From an uncultured Methanocorpusculum sp. (lineage in GTDB: Archaea > Halobacteriota > Methanomicrobia > Methanomicrobiales > Methanocorpusculaceae), in contig NZ_OY764081.1 in NCBI RefSeq assembly GCF_963667985.1, positions 744,001 to 808,000 of the forward strand: DNA of 64,000 nt, in the 5' to 3' direction. The first letter of the stretch is position 1; every line of letters begins with the position of its first letter. The translations under genes and the position numbers were made by a program. A model generated the notes under the pieces. It was not told the origin of the DNA. It searched no databases and saw nothing but the letters and a program-made list of their open reading frames with translations. Shown here one piece after another: positions 18,217 through 27,927 of this stretch.

Positions 18217-18964
18217 GATGCCTGAAATCGTCACGATCACGACGGTCGTGGATGAAACGCCTACCATCAAAACATTCGTCTTCGACAAACTCTTTGCATT
18301 CAGACCAGGTCAGTTCTGTATGGTCTGGGTCCCGGGAGTCGACGAGATCCCCATGGCATTTTCTGCCGCAAATTCCATCACCGTCATGAAAGTAGGAGAT
18401 GCCACAGAAGCACTCTTCTCGCTGAAAGCCGGAGATAAACTTGGTATTCGCGGTCCGTTTGGAAACGGTTTTTCACCAAGCGGAAAAGTACTTGCGATAG
18501 CCGGAGGGATCGGGGTCACCCCGCTCTTCACTTTGGCAGCATCGGGCGAAGTGGACACCTTCATCCTCGGTGCGCGGACGCGTGAGGAACTTGTCTTTGC
18601 CGAAGATCTTGCAAAAGTCAGCGACCTCAAAATCGCCACGGATGACGGGACCTATGGATTCCACGGGTTTGTAACCGGAATCCTTGATAGCATCGATGCA
18701 GAATCCTACGACACGATCTGTGTCTGCGGTCCAGAGATGATGATGAAAGGTATCCTTGACAGATTGGTCGCAAAAGGCATCGAAAACCGCGGTCAGTTTT
18801 CCATGCACCGGTACATGAAATGCGCGGCAGGGGTCTGCGGATCCTGCTGTATGGATGATCATGGCCTGAGGGTCTGCCGCGACGGTCCAGTTTTCACCGG
18901 CGACCTGATAAAGACCGGCGAGTTCGCGCATTATCACCGCGGACCAAGCGGGAGGAAAGAGTAA
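18209..18964 (+). CDS. pyrK: Dihydroorotate dehydrogenase B, electron transfer subunit
   Basis: A 251-residue ferredoxin-reductase-type protein that passes electrons from PyrD to NAD+. FAD-binding RPGQFCMVWVPG, the NAD-binding GGIGVTPLF, and a C-terminal [2Fe-2S] cluster in MKCAAGVCGSCCMDDHGLRVC are all visible. The ATG at 18209 follows a GGGGTG stretch and lies within the end of pyrD, indicating coupling. Its stop codon shares a base with the next gene. Confidence 0.95.
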   Translation: MSEMPEIVTITTVVDETPTIKTFVFDKLFAFRPGQFCMVWVPGVDEIPMAFSAANSITVMKVGDATEALFSLKAGDKLGIRGPFGNGFSPSGKVLAIAGGIGVTPLFTLAASGEVDTFILGARTREELVFAEDLAKVSDLKIATDDGTYGFHGFVTGILDSIDAESYDTICVCGPEMMMKGILDRLVAKGIENRGQFSMHRYMKCAAGVCGSCCMDDHGLRVCRDGPVFTGDLIKTGEFAHYHRGPSGRKE

Positions 18965-19590
18965 TGAAATCGGAAGTACAAGTCATCACCTGCCCGAAAT
19001 GCGGGTCAAAACAGGAGTTTACACTCTACAAAAGTATCAATGCATCGAACCAGGACATTCGCGAAAAATTTCTCGAAGGATCACTTACAACGCTCATCTG
19101 CGACAACTGCGGCTTTTCCGGGGCCGTTGAATATCCGATCCTTTATCATGACCTGAACGAAAAGTTCTCCCTCTACTTCCAGCCGGATTCGACCGAACGG
19201 ACAGTCAGTCTCCCAAATGTTCTGCCCGCGCATCTTCTCTCCGAAATCAGAATGCGTCTTGTCCACACGCAGGATGATATGCGCGAGAAGATCTTCATCT
19301 TCCGTGACAAACTGGACGATCGTATCATCGAACTCGTCAAAGATTCGATCCTTCGCGAAATGGAAGCGAAGAAGGAAAAAATCATTCCCGATGCCCTGTA
19401 TTATGCCGAGGACCGTTTCGCCTGTGAAGGCAGATCGCTGATCTTCGTGCCGCGTCTTGGAACCGAATATCTTGATCCGATCAAGATCCCCTTCGAAACG
19501 TATGAGAAGATCAAAATGCTCATGCACGGGATCTGGGAACGCCCGGTAGAAGGCTACACCGTTGTCGATAAAGAGTGGATCCGCGTATGA
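18964..19590 (+). CDS. CpXC-domain protein (first copy)
   Basis: A 208-residue protein with the CpXC zinc-ribbon pattern: ITCPKCGSKQEF near residue 10 and ICDNCGFSGAVEYP near residue 46, then a longer alpha/beta region of unknown role. It starts on the last base of the pyrK stop codon (TAATG) and is followed by a related gene overlapping by ATGA, so four genes form one tight operon with pyrD and pyrK. Function is unknown; the context might suggest a redox or zinc-related role, but that is inference. Confidence 0.75.
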   Translation: MKSEVQVITCPKCGSKQEFTLYKSINASNQDIREKFLEGSLTTLICDNCGFSGAVEYPILYHDLNEKFSLYFQPDSTERTVSLPNVLPAHLLSEIRMRLVHTQDDMREKIFIFRDKLDDRIIELVKDSILREMEAKKEKIIPDALYYAEDRFACEGRSLIFVPRLGTEYLDPIKIPFETYEKIKMLMHGIWERPVEGYTVVDKEWIRV

Positions 19591-20255
19591 TCACCGACGA
19601 AGATGTTGTAGTCTGCCCGGTCTGCGAGCACGAACAGACGATCACGATCTGCCCGTCGGTGAACGTGACGACCGATCCCGAGATGCGGGAAAAGGTTCTG
19701 AGCGGGGAGATTTTCGAGTTCACTTGTGATAAATGCGGATTTGCAGGATATGCCGGTTATCCGTTCGTGTATGAGGATAAGGAAACGAACGGCGGATTTC
19801 TGATCTATCTCGAACCGGACTGCGAAGACCGCGAGGTCGGGATCGAAGGCGACATCGCCGACCAGGTGATCTATCACGAACGGCCGATGAGGCTTGTTCC
19901 GGACATGAACTCGCTGAAAGATAAGATCTTCATCTTCGAAGCAGGACTCGACGACCGTGTTATTGAGCTATTTAAGGTCCTGACGCTTGCAAAGATGCAG
20001 GACGACGATCCTGAAAAGATCCCTGATGAGCTGAAGTTCACCAAGCGCGCAGAGATCAACGGCGAGGATATGCTTTTGTTTGCAGCTTTCCGCAATGAAG
20101 AGCTTTTGGGGACACTGGAGATGCCGTATTCTTTGTATCAGACCTGTGTTCTTTCCGGCGAACCGATCTGGGATGTGCCCGTAACGGAGTGCGCGGCAAT
20201 CGATCAGCAGTGGGTCATGGAGCGTCTCGGAGAACAGAAAGAAACGGAAGAATGA
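19587..20255 (+). CDS. CpXC-domain protein (second copy)
   Basis: A 222-residue paralogue of the preceding gene, with VVCPVCEHEQTITICPSVN and FTCDKCGFAGYAGYPFVYED and the same downstream layout (DKIFIFEAGLDDRVIELFK against the first copy's EKIFIFRDKLDDRIIELVK). The pair therefore arose by tandem duplication. The ATG at 19587 overlaps the previous stop (ATGA). The last 52 bases overlap the 3' end of a convergent gene. Function unknown. Confidence 0.75.
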   Translation: MITDEDVVVCPVCEHEQTITICPSVNVTTDPEMREKVLSGEIFEFTCDKCGFAGYAGYPFVYEDKETNGGFLIYLEPDCEDREVGIEGDIADQVIYHERPMRLVPDMNSLKDKIFIFEAGLDDRVIELFKVLTLAKMQDDDPEKIPDELKFTKRAEINGEDMLLFAAFRNEELLGTLEMPYSLYQTCVLSGEPIWDVPVTECAAIDQQWVMERLGEQKETEE

Positions 20256-20692
20256 AATCTCAGGTGTTTTTCAGATACCTGCATGGTTTTTCCAAAAAAA
20301 GTCTGACACTCGCTGCATTCATTGTCATGCAGCGAGATAATCCCTTCACACTTCCCGCAGGTCCATTTACTCCGCTCGGCAACGAGAAATGCTGCAAGAC
20401 CCTGTTCTCTCGCCATAAGGCCGTTTTCAATCAGACTTTGATTGTATCTGTCCCGATATCTTTTATCCATCTTTTTTATCTGTTTACAGGGAAAATTATT
20501 GCAGGAAAAACAGTATTCTATCCCTTTCTCCCTGACGCAATCCTGAATCCTGCAGGACCTGCATCCCTCGGAGGTGCCGTTTTTGTTCGAAAAGCACCCC
20601 CCGCAGGATTTTTTTGATACACAATGCCTGTAACAGACCATACAGTTCATCCCGCAGGGAGCGAACATATCTGTTGGTATTGTATCCGGCAT
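20204..20692 (-). CDS. Cysteine-rich DUF3795-like protein
   Basis: A 162-residue protein with many cysteines in pairs: APCGMNCMVCYRHC, KSCGGC, EGCRSCRIQDC, YCFSCNNFPC, then a zinc-ribbon-like WTCGKCEG...CSECQTFFG. The first part matches the DUF3795 pattern, thought to bind metal or iron-sulfur clusters. The ATG at 20692 is preferred; a GTG at 20743 and an ATG nearer APCGMNC are alternatives. The C-terminal tail past FFGK overlaps the end of the CpXC gene by 52 bases and is low-complexity, so the tail is probably recent. Confidence 0.7.
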   Translation of the reverse strand: MPDTIPTDMFAPCGMNCMVCYRHCVSKKSCGGCFSNKNGTSEGCRSCRIQDCVREKGIEYCFSCNNFPCKQIKKMDKRYRDRYNQSLIENGLMAREQGLAAFLVAERSKWTCGKCEGIISLHDNECSECQTFFGKTMQVSEKHLRFHSSVSFCSPRRSMTHC

Positions 20693-20838
20693 TATGATTT
20701 TGGAACGGATGAACTCTGGAAAAACGAATACCTGTTCCGTCACCGCCGCTAAACTGGTTATGGGAACAGGCTTTATTTACTATGCACTAATCGTTGAAAA
20801 AGGAATCGCTTTTATGCCTGAGTGTCATTTTTGTGTGG

Positions 20839-20903
20839 ATTATTATAGTGCTAAATGAAGGATGATGGAAAATGTCACATCCCATCTTTAGCACCATAAT
20901 AAT
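20839..20903. terminator. Inverted repeat after pheA
   Basis: ATTATTATAGTGCTAAA (20839-20855) and TTTAGCACCATAATAAT (20887-20903) form a 17-bp inverted repeat with one mismatch. GATGG/CCATC in the loop can extend the fold. It lies in the 281-bp gap after pheA and before the DUF3795 gene, so it may end the aroA'-tyrA-pheA transcript. An operator or a small repeat element is also possible. Confidence 0.45.
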
Positions 20904-20973
20904 AGAGTGGAGATTTATCTACCCGTGCCCGATGGGATATTCGTATCTCTATTCTGTTTTCGGCACTCTCTGA

Positions 20974-21771
20974 TTATACGTAATCCTTTTTTCTATAGCA
21001 GCCCAGTTCTTTGACGCCGGTGATCTTCTTCAATTCCGTGATCGTCGCCTGCCAGCCGGGATCAGTCTCAAAATCGATGAAAAAGACATATCGTCCAATC
21101 CCCTCCTTCGACGGCCGGGACTCGATACGCGTCAGATTGATTCCCCTTTGTGCAAAGATCCCCAAGATCCCGTACAACAGACCCGGACGGTTTTCTCTTG
21201 GGATGATGACGACACTGCATTTTTCGGGGTCATCCGGATTTTTCTCACCGGCTGATATCTCAAGAAACCGGGTGGTATTGTTGAGTGAATTTTGAATATC
21301 CTTCTGCAGTATGGGCAGATCATACAACTTTGCGGCGCTTTCCGTCGTTACGGCCGCCGATCCGCTGATAAACGACGCCTCTTTGGCACTCTGGGCATTG
21401 CTGCTTGTGTGGATGAGAGCCGCCTTTTTCATGCCGTTTAGATAGATACTGCATTGTTCATGCGACTGCGGGTGAGTGTAGATGACCGAGATCTCGTCCG
21501 GCTTGTATCTTGAAACGAAGAAATGACGAATCGGCATAAAATATTCAGCGGTGATGCGGCACTCCGTCTGTAAAAGGCCGTCCAGCGTTTCGCCAACGCC
21601 GCCCGCTTCGCTGTTTTCAACCGGAACTATGCCCCGGATATTTTTCTCGAGAACTGCCGTGAAAACATCCCGGATTGTTGGAAACATCAGGATCTCTTCA
21701 TTTTCATTCCTGATTTTTTCGGCAAGCTCGCAGGAGAACGTGCCTTTTGGTCCAAGTGCCGCTAACGTCAT
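20974..21771 (-). CDS. pheA: Prephenate dehydratase
   Basis: A 265-residue monofunctional enzyme converting prephenate to phenylpyruvate for phenylalanine. The catalytic domain begins LAALGPKGTFS and has the conserved NTTRFLEI motif (about residues 163-170). The C-terminal ACT domain (NRPGLLYGILGIF, then ESRPSKEGIGRYVFFIDFE) binds phenylalanine for feedback inhibition. It overlaps tyrA by four bases and is the last gene of the aromatic operon. Confidence 0.96.
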   Translation of the reverse strand: MTLAALGPKGTFSCELAEKIRNENEEILMFPTIRDVFTAVLEKNIRGIVPVENSEAGGVGETLDGLLQTECRITAEYFMPIRHFFVSRYKPDEISVIYTHPQSHEQCSIYLNGMKKAALIHTSSNAQSAKEASFISGSAAVTTESAAKLYDLPILQKDIQNSLNNTTRFLEISAGEKNPDDPEKCSVVIIPRENRPGLLYGILGIFAQRGINLTRIESRPSKEGIGRYVFFIDFETDPGWQATITELKKITGVKELGCYRKKDYV

Positions 21772-22634
21772 TTCATCTTCACCAGGGTATCTATCATAAG
21801 ATCAGTCTCATCCGTTGCCTGGGGGATGTAGGCTCTGAATGCATTGCTGTTTCCCGTGAAGAACGCAGCGAACTTCTCCGAATCCTTCGATGCAACGATC
21901 GCTTTCAGGGTATTGACCGAATCCGACATTTTTTCAATAACGCCGGCTGTTTCCGGGTTCATCTGCAGTATGTCTGCATACAGGTCCGGATCCTGCCCGA
22001 GGATTCTCCCGACCAGCCCGAGTTCTATCCGGTACACCGGACTCATCACCGGAAGAATTGCTTCAAGCGGGATGCCGGTATTTTTTATCGTCTCGGCGAC
22101 GGATAGAGTCGTGAAGTGTACAAGCCCCTGGACGATGCTCATGATTTTGTCATGCTCTTTAGGTTCCATCTGACAAATCTTGGCTCCTTCGTTCGTAAAG
22201 ATCTGATAAAGCATGTCCCGGGTTTTCCCATCGCATCTGACCGGCGATGCCGCGATCGTCTGACCAAAGATCGTGGAAACCGAGGGACCGAACATCGGAT
22301 GCAGGCCGATAACCTGCGCTTTGGATTTCAGCATCGCCTCAACCGGAGCAGTTTTTATTGAGGTCAGATCGCACAGAAGCTGCTCTTTGTTCAAGAGCGG
22401 AGCAATTTCATCGATCACCCGGACGGTGTCATGAATCGGAACAGAGACGATAACGATATCGCAGGTAGAGGCAATATCCGCGTTGGAGACCGGTGTTTTT
22501 CTCCCCGAACATACGACTTTATAGCCTGCCCGTTCGAAGACGGCCGAGAACAGACGTCCCATTCCGCCGAAACCGCCGATTATGCCAACGATATCTCCCG
22601 GATTCACGTCTTTATCTCCTGCGAATGATTTCAT
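21768..22634 (-). CDS. tyrA: Prephenate dehydrogenase
   Basis: A 288-residue NAD(P)-dependent enzyme converting prephenate to 4-hydroxyphenylpyruvate for tyrosine. The dinucleotide-binding loop is GIIGGFGGMGRLF (about residues 17-29), and GLHPMFGPSV carries the catalytic His region. There is no fused chorismate mutase and no clear ACT domain. It sits 43 bp after aroA' and overlaps pheA. Confidence 0.95.
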   Translation of the reverse strand: MKSFAGDKDVNPGDIVGIIGGFGGMGRLFSAVFERAGYKVVCSGRKTPVSNADIASTCDIVIVSVPIHDTVRVIDEIAPLLNKEQLLCDLTSIKTAPVEAMLKSKAQVIGLHPMFGPSVSTIFGQTIAASPVRCDGKTRDMLYQIFTNEGAKICQMEPKEHDKIMSIVQGLVHFTTLSVAETIKNTGIPLEAILPVMSPVYRIELGLVGRILGQDPDLYADILQMNPETAGVIEKMSDSVNTLKAIVASKDSEKFAAFFTGNSNAFRAYIPQATDETDLMIDTLVKMK

Positions 22635-22677
22635 GTCTTGTCTGACCTGATGATTCTCTGTTTCGTTTCATGCCACT

Positions 22678-23475
22678 TCAATCCTCTGTCAGCAGGATCT
22701 CGATTGCCTCTTCTGCAGTTCTTCGTTCATGGACAATCATCGCTGCAGCCCTGACGAATTTGTCCGGATATTTGTGCTGGAATGCATTTCTCCCAATAGA
22801 CACCCTGGCAACTCCCCCTTCCATCGCTCCCTCGATCAGCTGCATGGTGGCCAGATCACTCATTTTGGAACCTCCGGCAATAACTACCGGTACATGACAT
22901 CCTTCGGTTACTTCCCTGAATGAATCGGGGTCTCCGGTGTACACGGTTTTGATGATGTCGGCCCCAAGTTCCGAACCCACGCGGGCCGCGAGTTTGACGG
23001 CTTCATGCATGTTTTCGGATTTGATGTCTTTTCCTCTGGGGTACATCATCGCAAGAAGCGGCATTCCCCATTCGATACACTCGACGGCGACACGTCCAAG
23101 ATCGCTGAGCATGTTTGCTTCATTTTCTGCGCCGATATTTACATGCATGGAAACGCCGTCCGCTCCCAATTTCAGGGCATTCTGGACGTTGTTGACCAGT
23201 ACTTTGTTGTTCGGATCCGGTCCAAGATCCGTACTTGCGGATAGGTGCAGGATCAAGCCGATGTCCGGACCGCCTTTCCGGTGACCGTGTAGGGCGAGGC
23301 CCATATGACCGATTACGGCGTTGGCTCCTCCTTTTGCGACCAGATCGACCGATCTTTCCAGATCGATCAGCCCGGGAATCGGTCCGATGGAAACTCCGTG
23401 ATCCATCGGGACGATGACGGTTGTTCCTGTATCTCTTTTCATGATTCTTTCGAGTCTGATTTCTTTACCTCTCAT
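22678..23475 (-). CDS. aroA': 2-amino-3,7-dideoxy-D-threo-hept-6-ulosonate synthase
   Basis: A 265-residue class I aldolase of the archaeal ADH synthase family, the first step of the alternative route to 3-dehydroquinate, which bypasses DAHP. Visible are [10 protein letters not shown] near residue 23, DIIKTVY with the Schiff-base lysine, and the phosphate-binding [11 protein letters not shown] and ISIGRNAFQ-type segments near the end. The ATG has a GGAGC ribosome site 7 bases upstream. It leads the operon aroA'-tyrA-pheA and has a long, structured leader with an aromatic-rich short reading frame. Confidence 0.95.
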   Translation of the reverse strand: MRGKEIRLERIMKRDTGTTVIVPMDHGVSIGPIPGLIDLERSVDLVAKGGANAVIGHMGLALHGHRKGGPDIGLILHLSASTDLGPDPNNKVLVNNVQNALKLGADGVSMHVNIGAENEANMLSDLGRVAVECIEWGMPLLAMMYPRGKDIKSENMHEAVKLAARVGSELGADIIKTVYTGDPDSFREVTEGCHVPVVIAGGSKMSDLATMQLIEGAMEGGVARVSIGRNAFQHKYPDKFVRAAAMIVHERRTAEEAIEILLTED

Positions 23476-23520
23476 GTTTGGGCTCCTTTTTCATTTTCTT
23501 GTTTTTGATCTTTGGAAAAA

Positions 23521-23617
23521 TCTGGTATCCACTGCACCAGAGGAGTTCCCGATAAAAGGCTTGGTTTATTTTATGGAGATCTATTCTGGTGCAGTTTGAC
23601 TACTGTCTAAACCAGAA
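23521..23617 (-). promoter_or_regulatory. Candidate leader-peptide attenuator of aroA'-tyrA-pheA
   Basis: On the minus strand four segments can pair in turn. Region 1 is TTCTGGT (23617-23611), region 2 ACTGCACCAGAA (23595-23584), region 3 TCTGGTGCAGT (23541-23531), region 4 ACCAGA (23526-23521). 1:2 pairs over 7 bp, 2:3 over 11 bp, 3:4 over 6 bp with a 9-base loop, and 3:4 is followed directly by TTTTT. Region 1 lies inside the Phe-Trp-Phe codons of a short reading frame whose stop (23602-23600) falls between regions 1 and 2. This is the layout of bacterial trp/phe attenuators. A rival reading is a DNA operator, because a TATA-like ATAAAATA lies between regions 2 and 3. Confidence 0.6.
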
Positions 23618-23818
23618 CTGATAGCTAATGCTAAAAATGCCAGCTACGCTGACGTATACAAATGATAGAACGTCCATTACTGAGGACAGAACATCTTCAA
23701 AAGGCGAGTTGTGCGATGTGCTTGGTACAGAGCTTCTGCTGGCGGCGATTCCTCGCTCTGCTGACAGACAGTCATTGCACATGTTAGTATAAGTTATCAT
23801 GATAGGTAATAAAACCAT
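23600..23818 (-). CDS. Putative aromatic leader peptide
   Basis: A 72-codon frame ending in FSISYQFWFRQ. Seven of its last 20 residues are Phe, Tyr or Trp, while the first 47 contain only two. In-frame ATGs at 23818, 23800, 23782 and 23677 could start it; the last gives 25 residues. None has a clear ribosome site, and a TATA-like GGTTTTATTACC near 23815 would allow a leaderless start near 23782. It ends inside the candidate attenuator, on the same strand and just upstream of the aromatic operon. It could be a chance frame, but its end and position are suggestive. 23819-23928 holds nothing I can name. Confidence 0.5.
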   Translation of the reverse strand: MVLLPIMITYTNMCNDCLSAERGIAASRSSVPSTSHNSPFEDVLSSVMDVLSFVYVSVAGIFSISYQFWFRQ

Positions 23819-23928
23819 TCTATGCGGAAAAAAGAGGATTTCATATTTCTTAATCCCGTATTATTCGGTTTATGATCTGTGATCTTATTAATATCTTAGA
23901 AAAATAATACGGAAAAATAATTGGATTG

Positions 23929-25173
23929 TTATCTTTTCCCGTAAATGATGGCTGATTCAACCGGGCACTTCTCAATGCATTTTCCGCAGAGATAACATTC
24001 AGCTTTTTTTGCCTCGCTTCCGGCTTCTCCGGTCGGGCAAATCCTCTCGCATTTTCTGCAGTTGATACATTGATCCGTTCTTTTCAATCCAAACTTTCCA
24101 AACCGTGAAACTTTGGAGAATACAAATCCATATGGGCACAAGAACGTACAGAACGGCCGGTAAATGAAGATCGAAGCAAGCAGGATCACAAGAAACACTC
24201 CCGCCGCTGCCGTGAACATGAGCGCAAAGAATGACGATATGCCGACATATTCGAATATATTGACGGAACAGAGCGCTCCGATTACGAGGGCGGCAAAGAA
24301 CCCGGCCCGAATTATTTTTGGAATCCGTCTATCTTTGATCTGCAGTTTCTTCACTGGAATCCGGTATAACAGTTCCTGCAGCGCTCCCGCTGGACACATG
24401 TGTGCGCAGAATACGCGCCCGAAGAAGTATGTGATCACGATCAAAGCGATCAGTCCCGCAAACCCAAGACCTGCAAATGACAACTCCGTGATTCTGGATA
24501 CCGTTGAGTAGAAACCATCCGGTGCGATGGGGATGACAAGCAAAAAGCCTGCAGCTGTCGTGAGGATGGAAATCGATATCAGCGCTTCTGTTGACATGGC
24601 ATTTTTGAGCCAAAGAACAGCAGCAAGAAGCGTGCCTCCAAACATATACACTATCCCTGAGTAGGATGAGATCATGTCGGCCAATGTTCCCGTAATTCCG
24701 AATAATTCCGGATCATAGAGAATAATGAGAAGCCCAAGTAAAATCGGAGAAATGCCGGCATAGACGAATATTTTTTGCAGGACTTCCGGGTTTTCTTTTC
24801 TGAGATATTTCATCACAATCGCAAGGAGAAGAATTACTGCACCGCCGATTATAAGTCCAGCAGCAGAAAATACCAGCGGACTTAAACCGGAGTCCCCGGA
24901 AGATACGGTTTCAGAACCTGTTGACGAACTGGTTGAAATGACGGATGAAACCGTATCACTCCCGGTATCTGTCTGAGCAGTCGTTGATGTATCCGTAGAA
25001 CTTCCGGAAACAGTAATTTGATCTGTCTCGCTTACTGAAGTGCCCGAATCCCCGGATGTGTAATCGCACAGAGAGTTTCCATCGGCATCCGTATAGAGAA
25101 AACATCTTCCGGGATACGGGCAAGCAGAACGTCCTTTCGGGCATACTGCGGCACATGCAGGCGCGGTAAGCAA
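23929..25173 (-). CDS. Polyferredoxin membrane protein, NapH/NosR type
   Basis: A 414-residue membrane iron-sulfur protein. A Cys-rich N-terminus (CPKGRSACPYPGRCF, then DADGNSLCDY, resembling a calcium-loop) is followed by a Ser/Thr-rich linker, then about eight hydrophobic helices. Two loop motifs, CAHMCPAGALQELLYRIP and CTFLCPYGFVFSKVSRFG, are typical of NapH/NosR. The end holds two 4Fe-4S clusters (CINCRKCERICP and CYLCGKCIEKCP). It probably moves electrons across or along the membrane; the partner is unknown. The frame begins with TTG at 25173 and has no nearby in-frame ATG, so the true start is uncertain. Confidence 0.8.
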   Translation of the reverse strand: MLTAPACAAVCPKGRSACPYPGRCFLYTDADGNSLCDYTSGDSGTSVSETDQITVSGSSTDTSTTAQTDTGSDTVSSVISTSSSTGSETVSSGDSGLSPLVFSAAGLIIGGAVILLLAIVMKYLRKENPEVLQKIFVYAGISPILLGLLIILYDPELFGITGTLADMISSYSGIVYMFGGTLLAAVLWLKNAMSTEALISISILTTAAGFLLVIPIAPDGFYSTVSRITELSFAGLGFAGLIALIVITYFFGRVFCAHMCPAGALQELLYRIPVKKLQIKDRRIPKIIRAGFFAALVIGALCSVNIFEYVGISSFFALMFTAAAGVFLVILLASIFIYRPFCTFLCPYGFVFSKVSRFGKFGLKRTDQCINCRKCERICPTGEAGSEAKKAECYLCGKCIEKCPVESAIIYGKR

Positions 25174-25222
25174 TCATAAAAGGTTCTATCGAATCTAAAT
25201 AATTAAAAAAAGTGGGGAAGTT

Positions 25223-26266
<1,044 letters not shown>

Positions 26267-26274
26267 TTAATTGT

Positions 26275-27843
26275 TTATCTGTCGAAACCACCCGAGCGGT
26301 AAACGACATTCAGGGCATTCACCATCGCTTCAGCCGATGCAATCACGATGTCACTGTTTGATGATGCTGCATCAAAGATCCTGCCTTTTTCATCCTCGAC
26401 TTCGATGGTGACACATCCGAGCGCATCGCTTCCACCGGAAATCGCCTCGATCTGAAAGCTCTTCAGCTGAACTTTTCCAGGCGCGATTGCTAAAAGCGCC
26501 TTCATTGCTGCATCCACCGGTCCGTCTCCTGTTTTGGAACAGATCTTGTGTTCACCGTGGACTACGGCCTGTACGCTTGCAGTCGGAATCACGTGGCTTC
26601 CGGTAAATACCGAAATATCATCCAGCTCGATCATTTTTTTGTCGTTATGGCTGCCGGTGATGATTTTTGCGATCTCAAAGAGATCGAACTCGGTTACTTT
26701 TCGCCCGCGTCCGGAGATCTCCTTGACCTTTGCAACGATCATGTCCAGCTCGGCGTCAGACGGTTTTACGTTTATGTCCTCCAGCATCTGCCGGACCGCA
26801 TGTTTTCCAACATGTTTTCCAAGCTTTAAGCGCCGTCGGTGACCCACCATTTCGGGCGTCATGATTCCCGGCTCGAATGTTCCGGGGTTAGCCATTACGC
26901 CGTGGGAGTGAATCCCGCTTTCATGCGAAAATGCATTTTCGCCTACGACTGGCTGGATTGGCAGAACGGCGATCTGTGAAAATCTGGAAACCATTCTGGA
27001 AGTCTCCACCAGTTTTTCGGTATGAATATTGGTTTCGATTCCATAGATCGATTTCAGGATCATGACCGTCTGGGCTAAATCCGCGTTTCCTGCCCGTTCA
27101 CCGATACCGTTTACGGTAACCTGAATCTGGTCAGCTCCTCCTTCAACTGCTGCAATGGTGTTTGCGGTCGCCAGACCGAAATCGTTGTGACAGTGCACAT
27201 CGATTTTGCTTTTGACGTTTTCGCGAATCATTGCGATGAGGGGTTTTATCATCGAAGGGGTGCTTACACCGACCGTGTCGGGAATGTTGATTATCGTCGT
27301 GCCGGCCTCATCTGCTGCTTTGCAGATTTCAACCAGTTCCGACGGTTCCGTTCTGGTTGCATCCATCGGTGAGAACATCACGTAATCGCACTTCGAACGT
27401 GCATAGGTAATGATCTCCCGGGTAATCGCCAGGACTTCTGCATGACTTTTTTTGATGGTATAGGTTCTCTGAATCTCAGATGTGGGAATAAACACATGGA
27501 CCATATCAACGCCGGCCTCGATACAACGATCTACATCCGCTTTGACTGAGCGTGCGAGTCCGCAGATTTTGGGGCGGATCCCCTCTTCAGCGCAAATCCT
27601 CTTGATCGTTTCAAATTCGACATCCGAAGATGCCGGAAAGCCTGCTTCAATCACATCAACGCCGATATCGGACAACTGATGCGCAATTTCAATTTTCTGC
27701 TCCAGTGTGAATGACACGCCGGGAGTCTGTTCACCATCACGAAGTGTGGTGTCTAAAATAGTCACTCTTCTGTTCGTGTTGACTGTACTTTTATCGCAAT
27801 AGAATGCAATCCGCCACTTTCGCAGTGACTGCTCCGATCCCAT
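26275..27843 (-). CDS. leuA: 2-isopropylmalate synthase
   Basis: A 522-residue acetyl-CoA-dependent synthase, first step of leucine synthesis. The TIM-barrel signature is DTTLRDGEQTPGVSF near residue 31, the metal-binding HCHNDFGLATAN follows near 220, and the C-terminal dimer domain senses leucine (GDGPVDAAMKALLAI). The N-terminus has about 27 residues before the barrel. Related archaeal enzymes (citramalate or AksA type) are alternatives. I assign leuA here and cimA to the gene at 28041, because that one is closest to the M. jannaschii citramalate synthase as I remember it. It is divergent from cimA. Confidence 0.88.
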   Translation of the reverse strand: MGSEQSLRKWRIAFYCDKSTVNTNRRVTILDTTLRDGEQTPGVSFTLEQKIEIAHQLSDIGVDVIEAGFPASSDVEFETIKRICAEEGIRPKICGLARSVKADVDRCIEAGVDMVHVFIPTSEIQRTYTIKKSHAEVLAITREIITYARSKCDYVMFSPMDATRTEPSELVEICKAADEAGTTIINIPDTVGVSTPSMIKPLIAMIRENVKSKIDVHCHNDFGLATANTIAAVEGGADQIQVTVNGIGERAGNADLAQTVMILKSIYGIETNIHTEKLVETSRMVSRFSQIAVLPIQPVVGENAFSHESGIHSHGVMANPGTFEPGIMTPEMVGHRRRLKLGKHVGKHAVRQMLEDINVKPSDAELDMIVAKVKEISGRGRKVTEFDLFEIAKIITGSHNDKKMIELDDISVFTGSHVIPTASVQAVVHGEHKICSKTGDGPVDAAMKALLAIAPGKVQLKSFQIEAISGGSDALGCVTIEVEDEKGRIFDAASSNSDIVIASAEAMVNALNVVYRSGGFDR

Positions 27844-27861
27844 CTTCCTGAGACATACCCA

Positions 27862-27879
27862 GTATCAATGCATCGATAC
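27862..27879 (-). promoter_or_regulatory. Palindrome downstream of the leuA TATA box
   Basis: GTATCAATGCATCGATAC is an 18-bp palindrome with one mismatched pair. On the leuA strand it lies directly after a good TATA-like TATTATATT (about 27880-27890) and before the ATG, where a repressor would block transcription. No regulator gene is adjacent. Confidence 0.4.
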
Positions 27880-27904
27880 AATATAATACTTTCGTTTGTT
27901 GGTC

Positions 27905-27927
27905 AAAAAACGGGGTAAGACCCCGTT
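27905..27927 (-). terminator. Hairpin with T6 upstream of leuA
   Basis: On the leuA strand AACGGGGT-CTT-ACCCCGTT (27927-27909) is a perfect 8-bp stem with a 3-base loop whose 3' arm runs into TTTTTT. It looks like an intrinsic terminator, yet lies about 62 bp before leuA and upstream of the nearest TATA-like box. If transcription starts at the shared TATA near 27994, this is a leader terminator; otherwise it may be an operator. Confidence 0.5.
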
